The notes: generated by a model not told the origin, from the letters alone. 64,000 nucleotides of DNA from Ilumatobacter fluminis (GCF_004364865.1 NZ_SOAU01000001.1:2388001-2452000); one strand, 5' to 3'. Numbered from the stretch's first letter, positions 33,860-44,580 are shown. Program-made: numbers and translations.

Positions 33860-36058
33860 TCAGTCCAGGTCGAAGCGGTCGTTGTGCATGACGACGAACC
33901 AGCCGTCGACGAAGTGGCGGATCATGTCCTCTTCGCCACCGGCGGCTGCGAACTCTTCGGCGAGCGCACGCAGCTGGCTGTTGGCGCCGAACACGAGGTC
34001 GACGCGGGTCGCCTTCCACTTGAGGTCTCCCGACGTGCGGTCGCGGCCCTCGAACACGTCCTCGGCCTCACCGACGGCTGCCCACTTGGTGCGCATGTCG
34101 AGGAGGTTGACGAAGAAGTCGTTCGTCAGCTGACCCTTGCGGTCGGTGAACTCGCCATAGCCCTCGTCGCCGACGTTGGCACCGAGCACCCGCAACCCGC
34201 CGATCAGGGCGGTCATCTGCGGGGCGGTCAGGTTGAGCATGAACGCCTTGTCGATGAGGAGATGCTCGGTGGGCACGGCACCCATCTTCTGCACGTAGTT
34301 GCGGAAGCCGTCGGCCTTCGGCTCGAGCCACTGGAACGAGTCGACGTCGGTGTTCTCCTGGGTGGCGTCGGTGCGACCCGGCTCGAACGGGACCTCGATG
34401 TCGTGACCGGCGGCCTTGGCGGCTGCTTCCACGGCGGCGGTGCCACCGAGGACGATGAGGTCGGCGAGCGACACCTGCGGGCCACCCTTCCCGTTGAAGT
34501 CGGCCTGGACCTGCTCGAGCTTCGAGATGACCTCGTTGACGCCCGACGCCACGTTGACATCCCAGTCGCTCATCGGCGAGAGACGGATGCGGGCACCGTT
34601 GGCACCGCCGCGGTAGTCGGTGCGTCGGTACGTCGAGGCCGACGCCCATGCGGCCTTGATCAGCTGGGCTCCGGACAGACCGGAGTCGAGCAGCGTCGAC
34701 TTGAGCTCGGCGATCTCGGCGTCGCCGATCATCGGCCCCTCGTGGGCGGGCACGTTGTCCTGCCAGAGGAACTCCTCCGACGGAACCTGCGGGCCGATGT
34801 ACCGGTTGGCCGGACCCATGTCGCGGTGGAGCAGCTTGAACCAGGCCTTGGCGAAGGCGTCGGCCAGCTGGTCGGGGTTCTCGTAGAAGCGCTTCGAGAT
34901 CTCCAGATAGGCCGGGTCGGTGATCATCGCCATGTCGGCGGTCGACATCGTGGGCGGCGTCTCGGGCGCTCCCTCGGCGACCGGCGGCACCATGAAGCCG
35001 GGCTTGACCTCGGTCGGCTGCCATTGCTGTGCGCCGGCCGGTGAGTGGACGAGTTCCCACTCGTGGGAGAAGATCGTCTCGAGGTACTTGTTGTCCCACT
35101 GGGTCGGGGTCGGGGTCCAGGCGCCTTCGAGACCCGAGGTGAGGGTGTACTCGCCGAGGCCCTTCTCGTGCTTGTTCGCCCAGCCGAAGCCCTGGTCGGC
35201 GAGTCCGGCACCTTCGGGCTCGGGCCCGTGATGGTCGGGCGTCACCGCACCGTGCATCTTGCCGAAGGTGTGACCGCCGACCGTGAGCGCCACGGTCTCC
35301 TCGTCGTTCATGGCCATGCGACCGAACGTCTCGCGGATGTCTTGCGCCGACTTCAGGGCGTCGGGCACACCGTTCGGACCTTCCGGGTTGACGTAGATCA
35401 GACCCATCTGCACCGCCGCGAGGGGGTTGTCGAGCACTCGGTTGCCGTCCTCGAACGAGCCGGTGTATCGCTCGTCGTGCACGGCCAGCCACTCGTTCTC
35501 CGGGCCCCAGTAGATGTCGTCCTCGGGTGCCCAGATGTCGGCACGACCGAACGCGAAGCCGGCGGTGCGGAAACCCATCGTCTCGAGCGCCCGGTTGCCG
35601 GCGAACACGAACAGGTCGGCCCACGAGATCTGCTTGCCGTACTTCTGCTTGATCGGCAGCAGGAGGCGTCGGGCCTTGTCGAGGTTGCCGTTGTCGGGCC
35701 ACGAGTTGAGCGGGGCGTAGCGCTGGGCGCCGGTGCCGCCGCCGCCACGACCGTCGCTGACGCGGTAGGTGCCGGCGGCGTGCCAACTCATGCGGATGAA
35801 GAAGCCGCCGTAGTGGCCCCAGTCGGCGGGCCACCAGTCTTGCGAGTCGGTCATGAGGGCGTCGACGTCACGCGTCAGCGCGTCGACGTCGATGCCGGTG
35901 AAGGCCTTGCGGTAGTCGTACTCGGGACCGAACGGTGTCGAGTCCGGATGATTCTGGTGCAGGATTCGCAGATTGAGCGAGTTGGGCCACCACTTCTCGT
36001 TCGACTGGAACTCGGCGGACGTGAGCGATCCCCACTCGGCGGACAACGAATCTGACAT
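33860..36058 (-). CDS. katG: Catalase-peroxidase KatG
   Basis: A 732-residue haem catalase-peroxidase. The distal site reads [18 protein letters not shown] with Arg89, Trp92 and His93. [12 protein letters not shown] contains the Tyr of the Met-Tyr-Trp adduct, and [14 protein letters not shown] holds the proximal haem His. The typical second, haem-free domain follows. AGGAGAG before the ATG is a good ribosome site. It detoxifies hydrogen peroxide and has peroxidase side activity. The usual actinobacterial partner furA is not upstream; an SDR gene transcribed in the same direction lies 133 bp away instead. Confidence 0.97.
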   Translation of the reverse strand: MSDSLSAEWGSLTSAEFQSNEKWWPNSLNLRILHQNHPDSTPFGPEYDYRKAFTGIDVDALTRDVDALMTDSQDWWPADWGHYGGFFIRMSWHAAGTYRVSDGRGGGGTGAQRYAPLNSWPDNGNLDKARRLLLPIKQKYGKQISWADLFVFAGNRALETMGFRTAGFAFGRADIWAPEDDIYWGPENEWLAVHDERYTGSFEDGNRVLDNPLAAVQMGLIYVNPEGPNGVPDALKSAQDIRETFGRMAMNDEETVALTVGGHTFGKMHGAVTPDHHGPEPEGAGLADQGFGWANKHEKGLGEYTLTSGLEGAWTPTPTQWDNKYLETIFSHEWELVHSPAGAQQWQPTEVKPGFMVPPVAEGAPETPPTMSTADMAMITDPAYLEISKRFYENPDQLADAFAKAWFKLLHRDMGPANRYIGPQVPSEEFLWQDNVPAHEGPMIGDAEIAELKSTLLDSGLSGAQLIKAAWASASTYRRTDYRGGANGARIRLSPMSDWDVNVASGVNEVISKLEQVQADFNGKGGPQVSLADLIVLGGTAAVEAAAKAAGHDIEVPFEPGRTDATQENTDVDSFQWLEPKADGFRNYVQKMGAVPTEHLLIDKAFMLNLTAPQMTALIGGLRVLGANVGDEGYGEFTDRKGQLTNDFFVNLLDMRTKWAAVGEAEDVFEGRDRTSGDLKWKATRVDLVFGANSQLRALAEEFAAAGGEEDMIRHFVDGWFVVMHNDRFDLD

Positions 36059-36191
36059 GACATCTCTCCTGGCGGTTGGCGGATGTTCCCCCTGCGACCA
36101 TTGTCACGTCCGGATCACTGGCTGTAAAGATCACCCGACCCAGATTCTGGTGATGTCATCCATAACCCCGCCTGATGATGCCGTGTGGTGG

Positions 36192-36836
36192 CTAGAGCGC
36201 TCCGACGGCGTCCTCGATGGGGGTCGACCCGCCGACGATCTCGATCGTGCGGCCGTCACCGTTGCCGGAGTCGATGATCTCGGTCAGCACGGCGGCGACG
36301 TCGGCCCGGGTGATCTCGCCGCGCTCGACCGACTCGCCGAGTTCGACGGCGCCCGTGGCCGAACCGTCGGTGAGCTTGCCGGGCCGCACGATGACGGCCG
36401 GGATGTCGGCGGAGCGGACTGCCTCGTCGGCGGCTGCCTTGGCACGGAGGTAGACGCTGAACGTCTCGTCGTCCTGGGGCGGGTCGTCGGCCCCCATCGA
36501 GCTGACGATCAGGAATCGGTCGGCACCCACACGAACAGCCGACTCGACCGTCTTGATCGCACCGTCGCGGTCGAGCGTGTTCTTGCGCTCCGGCCCACTG
36601 TTCGGCCCGGCACCGGCGGCGAACACGACGACGTCGCTGCCATCGAGCGCCTCGTCGAACTCCTCAGGCGTGCAGTTCTCGAGGTCGAGCAAGACGGGCT
36701 CGCCCCCGTCGCTCTCGATGTCGGCGAACTGGTCCTCGGATCGGATGAGGCCACGGACGTGGTGTCCGGTACTGCGGAGGAAGGTGGTCAGCTGGCGGGC
36801 GATCTGCCCGTGCGCTCCGGCGATCGTGACTTGCAT
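36192..36836 (-). CDS. NAD(P)-binding atypical SDR protein
   Basis: A 214-residue protein opening MQVTIAGAHGQIARQLTTFL, a GxxGxxG dinucleotide-binding motif of the atypical short-chain dehydrogenase SDR5 group (YwnB-like). DVVVFAAGAG, FLIVSSMGAD and VIVRPGKLTD follow the family. The canonical Tyr-x-x-x-Lys is replaced by a Tyr-Leu-Arg-Ala-Lys sequence (SVYLRAKAAAD), so activity is possible. ATG 36836 is the best start. Function is unknown; NADH-binding stress proteins of this kind often lie near oxidative-stress genes such as katG. Confidence 0.82.
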   Translation of the reverse strand: MQVTIAGAHGQIARQLTTFLRSTGHHVRGLIRSEDQFADIESDGGEPVLLDLENCTPEEFDEALDGSDVVVFAAGAGPNSGPERKNTLDRDGAIKTVESAVRVGADRFLIVSSMGADDPPQDDETFSVYLRAKAAADEAVRSADIPAVIVRPGKLTDGSATGAVELGESVERGEITRADVAAVLTEIIDSGNGDGRTIEIVGGSTPIEDAVGAL

Positions 36837-37019
36837 GACACCCGGGATACCACGTCGACAGCGGGTCGAACCCGAGCCGCCCGTCACACGTGACGAACGA
36901 CGACCACATGGGGTCCTCGACCCACCGCCTTCCGTCGTTCGGTCACGCTTCACACAACTTCACGTAGGCATCACACGCTGGCTCTTTCCGAGTGAATCGT
37001 ACTGGTGTACGCTGTTCAC

Positions 37020-38243
37020 ATGGTCGCCGCAGTGTCGGTCTCCGCGAGCCGAGCGCTCGATGAGCAGATGGCAGGCGCTGCTGGACTGATGAACGTGGCG
37101 CACGCCGACCTGACCCGACTCACGGCCGAGGCGATCGAGAACAACACCTGGTCGGGCGCCTCGCCCAAGCACTGGGTCGTGCACTGCATGGGCACGAACC
37201 CGACCCGGGCCGAGATGGTGGTACAGGTCGCCGAGCGTCGGCACCTCTACCCCACCATCGTCGGCCGATTCGACGCCGGCGAACTCTCGCTCGAGCAGGT
37301 CAACGAGCTGATGAAGGCCCCGCCGGTCGCCGACGCCTCGCTCGAGGACTGGGCCGAGATCGCCACGCCACATCGCATCCGCCTCTCGGTGAAGAAGCGA
37401 TGGGGTGGCGCCCCGACCGACACACCCGCAGACACCGACACCGGCGCCGAGACCGAAGACCCGACGAGCGACATCGAGCCCGAGCCGGCTCCGGCAGAGC
37501 CCGAATGGGTGAGCACTCGTGTCGACGACGAGCACCGGTTCCGGCTGACCGGCAGCTTCGACCTCGACACCGGCCAGAAGATCGATGCCGCGCTCGTCCA
37601 GGCTCGTGAAGAACTGTTCGCCGACGGTCAGCGCGACATCTCGCTCGCCGACTGCTTCCGACACGTCGTCGAACGATTCCTCGACGGCATCGAGAGCCCG
37701 GCTCGCCGCAATCGAGCACGGGTGTGGGTCCATCTCGACGCCGACGGCGACGGTCTGACCCCGTCCGGCGTCCGGATCCCCGACTCGGTCCGAGATCGCA
37801 TCACCTGCGACGGCACGATCCAGCCGGTGTGGAAACGTGACGGTGTTCCGTTCAATCTCGGCCGGGCACAGCACATCGTGCCCGATCGTCTGCGTCGAGT
37901 GGTGCTGCTGCGAGACCAGGGCTGCCGCACACCGGGGTGCCATCACGATCGCTTCGTCGAGATCCACCACATCATCCACTGGGCCGACGGCGGCCCGACC
38001 GATTCATGGAATCTCGTGGCGCTCTGCACGAAGCATCATCGAATGCACCACCAGGGTCGACTCGGGATCACGGGCAACGCCGACGATCCGAACAGTCTCG
38101 TGTTCACCGACGAACACGGACGACGAATCGAGCCCTGCGGGGCCCCACTTCCACCAACCGAACTCCCCGACGCCCGCTACCGGGCCCCGAGCATGGAACG
38201 GGTCGACTGGCAGTGGGTCGGCCTCAACTGGCCCGACCCCTGA
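37020..38243 (+). CDS. DUF222 - HNH endonuclease domain protein
   Basis: A 407-residue protein with an N-terminal helical DUF222 domain, a low-complexity Asp/Glu/Pro/Thr stretch near residues 130-165, and a C-terminal HNH nuclease domain with zinc-type cysteines (CRTPGCHHDRFVEIHHIIHW...WNLVALCTKHHRMHH). This group (13E12-like in mycobacteria) is greatly expanded in actinobacteria and is often linked to mobile DNA. ATG 37020 is preceded by TACGCT six bases upstream (leaderless), which decides against the earlier GTG at 37005. Its cellular role is not known. Confidence 0.88.
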   Translation: MVAAVSVSASRALDEQMAGAAGLMNVAHADLTRLTAEAIENNTWSGASPKHWVVHCMGTNPTRAEMVVQVAERRHLYPTIVGRFDAGELSLEQVNELMKAPPVADASLEDWAEIATPHRIRLSVKKRWGGAPTDTPADTDTGAETEDPTSDIEPEPAPAEPEWVSTRVDDEHRFRLTGSFDLDTGQKIDAALVQAREELFADGQRDISLADCFRHVVERFLDGIESPARRNRARVWVHLDADGDGLTPSGVRIPDSVRDRITCDGTIQPVWKRDGVPFNLGRAQHIVPDRLRRVVLLRDQGCRTPGCHHDRFVEIHHIIHWADGGPTDSWNLVALCTKHHRMHHQGRLGITGNADDPNSLVFTDEHGRRIEPCGAPLPPTELPDARYRAPSMERVDWQWVGLNWPDP

Positions 38244-38288
38244 CACGCCCCGAGCCGACCCCGGCGCCACCAGTACCATCCTCCCGGG

Positions 38289-38996
38289 ATGAAGACGATC
38301 GGGTTGCTGGGCGGGATGAGTTGGGAGAGTTCGATCGAGTACGAGCGACTCATCAACGAGGGAGTCCGTGCGGCTCGGGGAGGCACCTCGTCGGCCGACC
38401 TCATCATCCGCAGCTACGACTTCGCTGCCATCGAGGCGCTCCAGGAAGCCGGTGACTGGGACGCCGCCGGGCAACTGCTCGCCGCCGACGGCCGTCGTCT
38501 GCAGGACGCCGGCGCCGAACTCCTCGTGCTCTGCACGAACACGATGCACGTCGTCGCACCGGCGATCGAAGCCGCGATCTCCGTGCCGTTCCTCCACCTG
38601 GCCGACACCACCGCAGACGCCGTGCTCGGGCAACGACTCGACACGGTCGCCCTGCTCGGCACCCGCTACACGATGGAGCACGTTTTCTACCGAGGCCGTC
38701 TCGAAGCACGTGGCCTCACGGTGTTGGTGCCGCCCGAACCCGACCGCACGACGGTGCACGACGTGATCTACGACGAGTTGGTGCGCGGTGTGGTGAACCC
38801 CGATTCGAAGCAGCGGTACCTCCACATCGTCGATCGGCTGGTCGCCGCAGGAGCCCAGGGGGTGATCGCCGGCTGCACCGAGATCGAACTCCTGGTCACC
38901 GCCGACGATCTCGACGTGCCCTACTTCCCCACCGCACGACTCCACGCCGAGGCCGCCGTGGCGGCGGCACTCGCCGACGACGACTGTCGCGACTGA
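38289..38996 (+). CDS. Aspartate/glutamate racemase family protein
   Basis: A 235-residue PLP-independent racemase: KTIGLLGGMSWESSIEYERLIN at the start, and two catalytic cysteines, Cys82 in LCTNTMH and Cys196 in AGCTEIEL. These are the paired acid/base thiols of aspartate racemases and their relatives. The substrate could be aspartate, glutamate or a broader set of amino acids (YgeA-like). TACCAT nine bases before the ATG is a possible -10. It follows the HNH gene by 45 bp and has no functional partner nearby. Confidence 0.9.
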   Translation: MKTIGLLGGMSWESSIEYERLINEGVRAARGGTSSADLIIRSYDFAAIEALQEAGDWDAAGQLLAADGRRLQDAGAELLVLCTNTMHVVAPAIEAAISVPFLHLADTTADAVLGQRLDTVALLGTRYTMEHVFYRGRLEARGLTVLVPPEPDRTTVHDVIYDELVRGVVNPDSKQRYLHIVDRLVAAGAQGVIAGCTEIELLVTADDLDVPYFPTARLHAEAAVAAALADDDCRD

Positions 38997-39101
38997 CGAC
39001 TCACGACCAACGCCGCACGAGCGGGTTTGCCGAGTTGCCCGACCGGGGACCTACGAGGTCGTCCGCCCCACGACCTGCGCTGCGCGCAGTGAGGAGTTGC
39101 C

Positions 39102-40058
39102 ATGTGCCGAGTACTCGCCTATGTCGGGCCCGACCTGCCGCTCGAGAGCCTGCTGCTCACGCCGGACAACAGCCTGATCAACCAGACCCTCGACCCCGAG
39201 CTGCACCCCCTGCTGCAGCTCGCCGGGTGGGGCTTCGGTGCTTGGAGCGACGGCTTCGTGCGGCCCGACGACCCGCTGGTGTACCGGCGGCCGGTCGCCG
39301 CCTTCTACGACGACAACGCGGAAGGCATCATCCCGAGCCTGCAGGCGAGCACCTTGCTGGCCCACGTGCGCGCCGCCGGGTACGACGCCGGTGCCGTCCT
39401 GGCCGACGAGAATTGCCACCCGTTCCGCATGGACGGAACGCCGTGGATCATGGCGCAGAACGGGGCGCTCCCCCACTGGAAGCAGCTCCAGCGTGTGCTG
39501 CTCCCGCACTGCGACGACCGGTTCCTCGGCCAGATGCGCGGCACGACCGACACCGAGTTCTTGTACGTCCTGCTCCTGTCGCTGCTCGACGGCGACGGGG
39601 TGGACGACGTCCAGCGTGCCTTCGAACAGCTCCTGCGGGTGTGTCACGAGGCGATGACCGAACTCGATCTCGTCGCGCTCACGAAGATGAAGATCGGCCT
39701 GGTCACCAAAGATCGTGTGATCGGCGTCAACTACGGCTTCGGCCACGACGGCGAGACCGAGATGGATCAGGACTGGCGCGAGTTGCGGGAGCACGACGCC
39801 GGCACCGACGAGCACTCCCTGTCGATGGTCCTCGAACCGATGTACCTGCTCACCGGCCGCAACTTCGACGACTACGAGGGCTCCTACGACGTCGATGTGA
39901 CGCCGCCGGACGAGGCGACGTCGGCGATCTTCGCCTCCGAGCCGCTCACCGAGCAGAGCGACGACTGGACCGAGCTGGCATTCGGCCAACTGGTGTCGAT
40001 CGAACGGTCGGGGTCGGGTCTGCAGGTCTCGATGCGTGACCTCGACATGTCGGTCTGA
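39102..40058 (+). CDS. Class II glutamine amidotransferase-like (Ntn hydrolase, EgtC-like)
   Basis: A 318-residue Ntn-hydrolase starting MCRVLAYVGPDLPLESLLL, with Cys2 exposed after Met removal. LAGWGFGAW, LAHVRAAGYDAGAV, NCHPFRM and IMAQNGALP are the class II amidotransferase substrate-loop motifs. The closest recognisable group is the DUF/GATase_4 family that includes EgtC and YafJ. A ribosome site, GAGGAG, precedes the ATG. No ergothioneine genes are near, so the amide substrate is unknown. Confidence 0.85.
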   Translation: MCRVLAYVGPDLPLESLLLTPDNSLINQTLDPELHPLLQLAGWGFGAWSDGFVRPDDPLVYRRPVAAFYDDNAEGIIPSLQASTLLAHVRAAGYDAGAVLADENCHPFRMDGTPWIMAQNGALPHWKQLQRVLLPHCDDRFLGQMRGTTDTEFLYVLLLSLLDGDGVDDVQRAFEQLLRVCHEAMTELDLVALTKMKIGLVTKDRVIGVNYGFGHDGETEMDQDWRELREHDAGTDEHSLSMVLEPMYLLTGRNFDDYEGSYDVDVTPPDEATSAIFASEPLTEQSDDWTELAFGQLVSIERSGSGLQVSMRDLDMSV

Positions 40059-40177
40059 CACCCCACGTCTCGCGCGCTCCGTGGTCCCCCTGATCGGGGT
40101 CCGGTTGTGGTTGGCTACTAGGTCCACCAGGTTCCGCCGACATCCCGTCGGTCGCCTGCCCGACTCCCCTCCACGAC

Positions 40178-42157
40178 ATGAGCACGAAGAGCTACGACGC
40201 CGCCGCCATCTCCGCACTGTCCGGTCTGTCCCACGTCCGCCATCGCCCCCTGATGTACCTGGGGTCGGCCGGGGTGGGCGTGAACGGTTTACACCACCTG
40301 ATCTGGGAAATCGTCGACAACTCGGTCGACGAGGCCATGGCCGGCCACGGCTCCACGATCACCGCCACCCTGCACGCCGACGGCTCCGTCAGCGTCGAGG
40401 ACGACGGCCGCGGCATCCCGGTCGACCCGATGAAGGAAGGCCCGCACAAGGGTCGCAGCGCGCTCGAGGTCGTGCTCACCGAGACGAACGCGGGCGGCAA
40501 GTTCGACTCCGACAGCTACAAGGTGTCGGGCGGCCTCCACGGCGTGGGTGCATCGGTGGTGACGGCGCTGTCGACCAAGCTCGAGGCCGAGGTGCGCCGT
40601 GGCGGGCAGAAGCACCGGCTCACGCTGCAGGCGAAGAAGCAGGGCAAGGAGATCGTGCCCGGCGTGCCGAACGGGCCGATCACGGCGAGCGGCAGCATCC
40701 CGAAGAGCAAGACGGGCACCACGATCCGCTTCTGGCCCGACCTGAGCTTGTTCCACGACGACCAGGGCATCCCGTTCGAGCGTCCGCAGTGGAGCCTGCG
40801 CACGATCTCCGACCGGTTCCGCCACAAGAGCTTCGTGCACCCCGGCGTCACCTTCGTGCTGATCGACGAACGCAAGAAGGGCGAGCACGAGCGGTACGAG
40901 TGGTGCTCGACCGGTGGCGTGGCCGACCTGGTGACCGAGATGACCGCCGACACGAGCGTGGTCGGGCAGGTGGTGTCGTTCCAGGGCGAGGACGACGACG
41001 TCACCGTCGACGCCGCCATCGCCTGGACCGTCGACGGGCGCGACACCAGCCTCGGCTTCGCCAACGGTGTCGCCACGCCCGAGGGCGGCACCCACATCAA
41101 CGGCTTCCGCAACGCGGTGACCGAGGCGGTGCAGAAGCACATCGCCGATCGCGAACTCCTGAAGGACAAGGAGTCGGCGCCCAACACCCGCGACATCTTC
41201 GCCGCCGGCCTGCTGGTCGTGTCGATCATGCTCCCGGGGCCGCAGTTCGCCGGTAACTCCAAGTCGAAGCTGATGAACACCGAGGCGGCCGGCAAGACGC
41301 GTGCGATCGTGCTCCCGGCGATGAGCCGCTGGCTCGAGGAGAACCCCGACTCGGCGAAGAAGATCGCCGATCTGGCGATTGCGTCGATGCGCTCGCGCAC
41401 CAAGTCGAACGCCGAGCAGGCCGCCGTGCGGGCGCTGCTCGGCAAGGGCACCAAGTCGCGCAACGGCTTGCCCGCCAAGCTGCGCGACTGCACCCACAAG
41501 ACCGAACGCCCGACCGAACTCCTCATCGTCGAGGGCGACTCCGCCGGCGGCACCGCCATCGACGCCCGCGATCCGTCGTTCCAGGCCGTGCTCCCCCTGC
41601 GCGGCAAGCCGCTCAACTCGTACCGCGAGTCGATCGAGCGGGTCGTCCGGTCGCTGTCCGATCTGATCCTCTCGATGGGTTGCGGCATCGGGGAGGACTT
41701 CGACCTCGACAAGTTCCGCTACGGCCGGATCGTGGTCGTGGCCGACGCCGACACCGACGGTCTGCACATCCGCTCGCTGATCAAGGCGTTCCTGTACACG
41801 TGGTGCCCGGGCTTCGTCGAGTCGGGTCGCCTCTTCTACGCACTGCCGCCGCTGTGGACCACCGTCCACCAGGGCGAACGCATCTACCTGGAGGACGACG
41901 CCGCCAAGGCCGCGTTCCTCGCCGAGAACCCGAAGCACAAGGCCCACATGGGCCGCTTGAAAGGGCTGGGCGAGATGGACGCCGCCGAACTGCGCGAGGT
42001 GATCGGCACCGGCCGCAAGATCGGCCGGGTCACCATCGACGATCCGGCGGGCTTCGCCAAGCTCGCCGAGCAGCTGTTCGGATCGAAGTCCGAGCTGCGC
42101 AAGACCTGGTTCCTGCAACAGTCCGGCGAAACGCTCGCCGTGGGAGGTGGCCGCTGA
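40178..42157 (+). CDS. parE: Type IIA DNA topoisomerase subunit B (ParE-like)
   Basis: A 659-residue ATPase subunit. The GHKL motifs EIVDNSVDEAM, DDGRGIPVD and GGLHGVGASVV bind ATP, and the TOPRIM motifs are IVEGDSAGG and DADTDGLHIRSL. Its length fits ParE or short GyrB; the PLRGKPLN and DADTDG variants differ from canonical gyrase (PLRGKILN, DADVDG). It overlaps the subunit A gene as TGATG, and the pair is far from any dnaA-recF context, so topoisomerase IV is more likely than the main gyrase. It acts in chromosome decatenation and supercoil relaxation. Confidence 0.88.
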   Translation: MSTKSYDAAAISALSGLSHVRHRPLMYLGSAGVGVNGLHHLIWEIVDNSVDEAMAGHGSTITATLHADGSVSVEDDGRGIPVDPMKEGPHKGRSALEVVLTETNAGGKFDSDSYKVSGGLHGVGASVVTALSTKLEAEVRRGGQKHRLTLQAKKQGKEIVPGVPNGPITASGSIPKSKTGTTIRFWPDLSLFHDDQGIPFERPQWSLRTISDRFRHKSFVHPGVTFVLIDERKKGEHERYEWCSTGGVADLVTEMTADTSVVGQVVSFQGEDDDVTVDAAIAWTVDGRDTSLGFANGVATPEGGTHINGFRNAVTEAVQKHIADRELLKDKESAPNTRDIFAAGLLVVSIMLPGPQFAGNSKSKLMNTEAAGKTRAIVLPAMSRWLEENPDSAKKIADLAIASMRSRTKSNAEQAAVRALLGKGTKSRNGLPAKLRDCTHKTERPTELLIVEGDSAGGTAIDARDPSFQAVLPLRGKPLNSYRESIERVVRSLSDLILSMGCGIGEDFDLDKFRYGRIVVVADADTDGLHIRSLIKAFLYTWCPGFVESGRLFYALPPLWTTVHQGERIYLEDDAAKAAFLAENPKHKAHMGRLKGLGEMDAAELREVIGTGRKIGRVTIDDPAGFAKLAEQLFGSKSELRKTWFLQQSGETLAVGGGR

Positions 42158-44556
42158 TGGCCCGCAAGAAGAAGAGCGCTCCGGTCGTCGAGTTCACCGA
42201 GGACGTCGTCGACCTCGGCGCCGTCGAGCAGCTCAACAAGGACTACTTCGCCTTCTCCGACTACGTGGTCGGCGACCGTGCCGTGCCGTCGGCCTCCGAC
42301 GGTCTGAAGCCGGTGCACCGTCGCATCCTGTGGGGCATGCACACGATGCGGCTGTTCCCCGATCGGCCCCACGTGAAGACCGCCCGCGTGACGGGTGAGG
42401 TGATGGGTAAGTACCACCCGCACGGCGATCAGTCGATCTCCGATGCACTCGCCCGCCTCGCGCAGCCGTTCTCGAACCTGCTGCCGCCGCTCGACTTCCA
42501 CGGCAACGTCGGCTCGCCCGACTTCGGCCCGGCGGCTCCCCGCTACACCGAGACGCGGCTCGGCCGTTTCGGCATGCTCCTGCTCGACGAGATCGACCAG
42601 GGCGTCGTGCCGATGGAGGAGAACTACGAGGGTTCCACGACCGAGCCGGTCGTGCTCCCGGCCGCCTACCCGAACCTGTTGGTGAACGGCGCCAACGGCA
42701 TCGCCGTCGGCCTGTCGTCGTACCTTCCGCCCCACGACCCTCGCGAGGTGTGCGAAGCGGCCCTGATGCTGCTCGACCGCAAGTCGTCGTCGGTCGAAGA
42801 CCTGATGACCGTCCTGCCCGGGCCGTCGTTCCCGTCGGAATGCACGATCACCAACGGCGACGAGCTGCCCGACATCTACCGCTCGGGTCAGGGCCGGGTG
42901 ACGGTGCGAGGCGCCTGGACGATCGAACCGGTCGGCCGCGGCCGCCAGCAGATCGTGGTGACCTCGCTCCCCTACGACGACACCCGCCTCGGTTCGACCG
43001 AGAAGTTCATCGGCCAGGTCGGCGACGCACTCGATGCCGGTGACCTCGCCGGCATCGTCTCGTTCAACGACGAGTCGTCCGACGGCCAGGTGCGCATCAC
43101 GCTCGAACTCGGTACCGGTGTCGACCCCGACATGATCATCCCCGGTCTGCTGCGCCACACGAATCTGCAGACCACCAACAAGGTGCAGATGCACTTCCTC
43201 GACGAGCACGGCGTGGTGCGCCTCTACAACCTGCGCACCGTGCTCCAGGCGTGGGTCGCCCACCGCATCCGGGTCGTGGTGGCCCGCAGCGAGAACCGGC
43301 TCGCCAAGATCGCCGAACGCCTCCACCGACTGCGCGGCTTCCTCGCCGTCTTGGTCGACATCGACGAGACGATCCGGATCGTCCGCACGTCGAAGACGCG
43401 AGCGGTCGCCCGTGAGCGGTTGTGCGAGCGCTTCGAGATCGACGAGATCCAGGCCAACGCCGTCCTCGATCTCAACCTCGGCCAGCTCACCGAGGACGCC
43501 GTGATCGAGTTCAACAAGGAGACCGACGAGCTCGAGAAGGAGCAGGCGAAGCTGGAGCTGCTGCTCTCTTCCGAGCAGCGTCAGCGCACCGAGGTCGCAC
43601 GCGGCCTGCGCAAGGTCATGGAGGAGTTCACCGACGACATCGCACCCCGGGTCACGACCATCACCACCGAGGAGGCACCGAAGGTGTCGAAGGCGGCGAT
43701 GGTGATCGACCAACCGATCCAGGTCTACGTCGACGCCTCGGGTTGGGTGCAGGGCATCCGTCGCGGCTCCAAGGCCAAGCCGAAGCTGGTTCCGCTCCAC
43801 ACCTTCGACACCTCGACCGCGAACACCATGGTCGTCATCACGACGTCGGGTCAGCTGATCCGAACCCTGGTCGACAACGTGCCCGAGAAGCCGACGGCCG
43901 CTGCCTCGCTCCTCCCCGGGCTCGAGGGCGAGCCGCTCGTCTGGTGGCTCGAAGCCGACATGCCCGACGACTTGCTCCTGGTGATGTCGGACGGCATGGT
44001 GAAACGGATCGCCGCGTCCGACTGCGAGGGCGGCGACCGCAAGGGCGGCATCTCGATCGTGAAGCTCGCCACAGGCAGCCGATTGGTGTCGATCGGCCGG
44101 TTCGACGAGGCGACCCCGGTGGTGCTGGTGGCCGACAGCGGCCAGGGCATCCGGTTCGTCCCGTCCGACATGCGACAGATGGGTCGTGCCGCCGCCGGCG
44201 TGAAGGGCATCAAGCTCGGCGCTGGCGAACAGGTCGTGTTCGGCGGCACCGTCACCGGCGACACCATCTTGCTCGCCACCGACAAGAAGCACGGCAAGCG
44301 CTTCGCCGTCGACGAGCTGCCCGAACAGGGTCGCGCCGGCAAGGGCGTCAAGGTCATGCCGGCCGGGCGGTGGGGCAAGGCCGCCGTCGGCGCCTTCACC
44401 GAGGCCGCCGGCGACGTGCTCGTCATCGACGGTGACGATCAGCCCGACCCGGTCTCCCTCTCGATCGGCGCCTTCCCCCAAGTCGCCCGCGACGCCAAGC
44501 CCGGCAAGATCCGCATGCACGACGTCCCCATCCGCAGAATCGTCACCCCCACCTGA
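42157..44556 (+). CDS. parC: Type IIA DNA topoisomerase subunit A (ParC/GyrA-like)
   Basis: A 799-residue DNA-cleaving subunit. The catalytic Tyr is residue 130 in APRYTETRL. The quinolone-contact region reads GKYHPHGDQSISDALA, with Gln92 where Escherichia coli GyrA has Ser83. The C-terminal beta-pinwheel (MVVITTSGQLIRTL, LLLVMSDGMVKRI and similar blades) is present, but the canonical GyrA box QRRGGKG is replaced by DRKGGIS. This favours a ParC-like relaxing or decatenating enzyme. It is followed by a perfect palindrome that can end transcription. Confidence 0.88.
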   Translation: MARKKKSAPVVEFTEDVVDLGAVEQLNKDYFAFSDYVVGDRAVPSASDGLKPVHRRILWGMHTMRLFPDRPHVKTARVTGEVMGKYHPHGDQSISDALARLAQPFSNLLPPLDFHGNVGSPDFGPAAPRYTETRLGRFGMLLLDEIDQGVVPMEENYEGSTTEPVVLPAAYPNLLVNGANGIAVGLSSYLPPHDPREVCEAALMLLDRKSSSVEDLMTVLPGPSFPSECTITNGDELPDIYRSGQGRVTVRGAWTIEPVGRGRQQIVVTSLPYDDTRLGSTEKFIGQVGDALDAGDLAGIVSFNDESSDGQVRITLELGTGVDPDMIIPGLLRHTNLQTTNKVQMHFLDEHGVVRLYNLRTVLQAWVAHRIRVVVARSENRLAKIAERLHRLRGFLAVLVDIDETIRIVRTSKTRAVARERLCERFEIDEIQANAVLDLNLGQLTEDAVIEFNKETDELEKEQAKLELLLSSEQRQRTEVARGLRKVMEEFTDDIAPRVTTITTEEAPKVSKAAMVIDQPIQVYVDASGWVQGIRRGSKAKPKLVPLHTFDTSTANTMVVITTSGQLIRTLVDNVPEKPTAAASLLPGLEGEPLVWWLEADMPDDLLLVMSDGMVKRIAASDCEGGDRKGGISIVKLATGSRLVSIGRFDEATPVVLVADSGQGIRFVPSDMRQMGRAAAGVKGIKLGAGEQVVFGGTVTGDTILLATDKKHGKRFAVDELPEQGRAGKGVKVMPAGRWGKAAVGAFTEAAGDVLVIDGDDQPDPVSLSIGAFPQVARDAKPGKIRMHDVPIRRIVTPT

Positions 44557-44580
44557 CCCACCCCACCGCCCCCTACGAAG

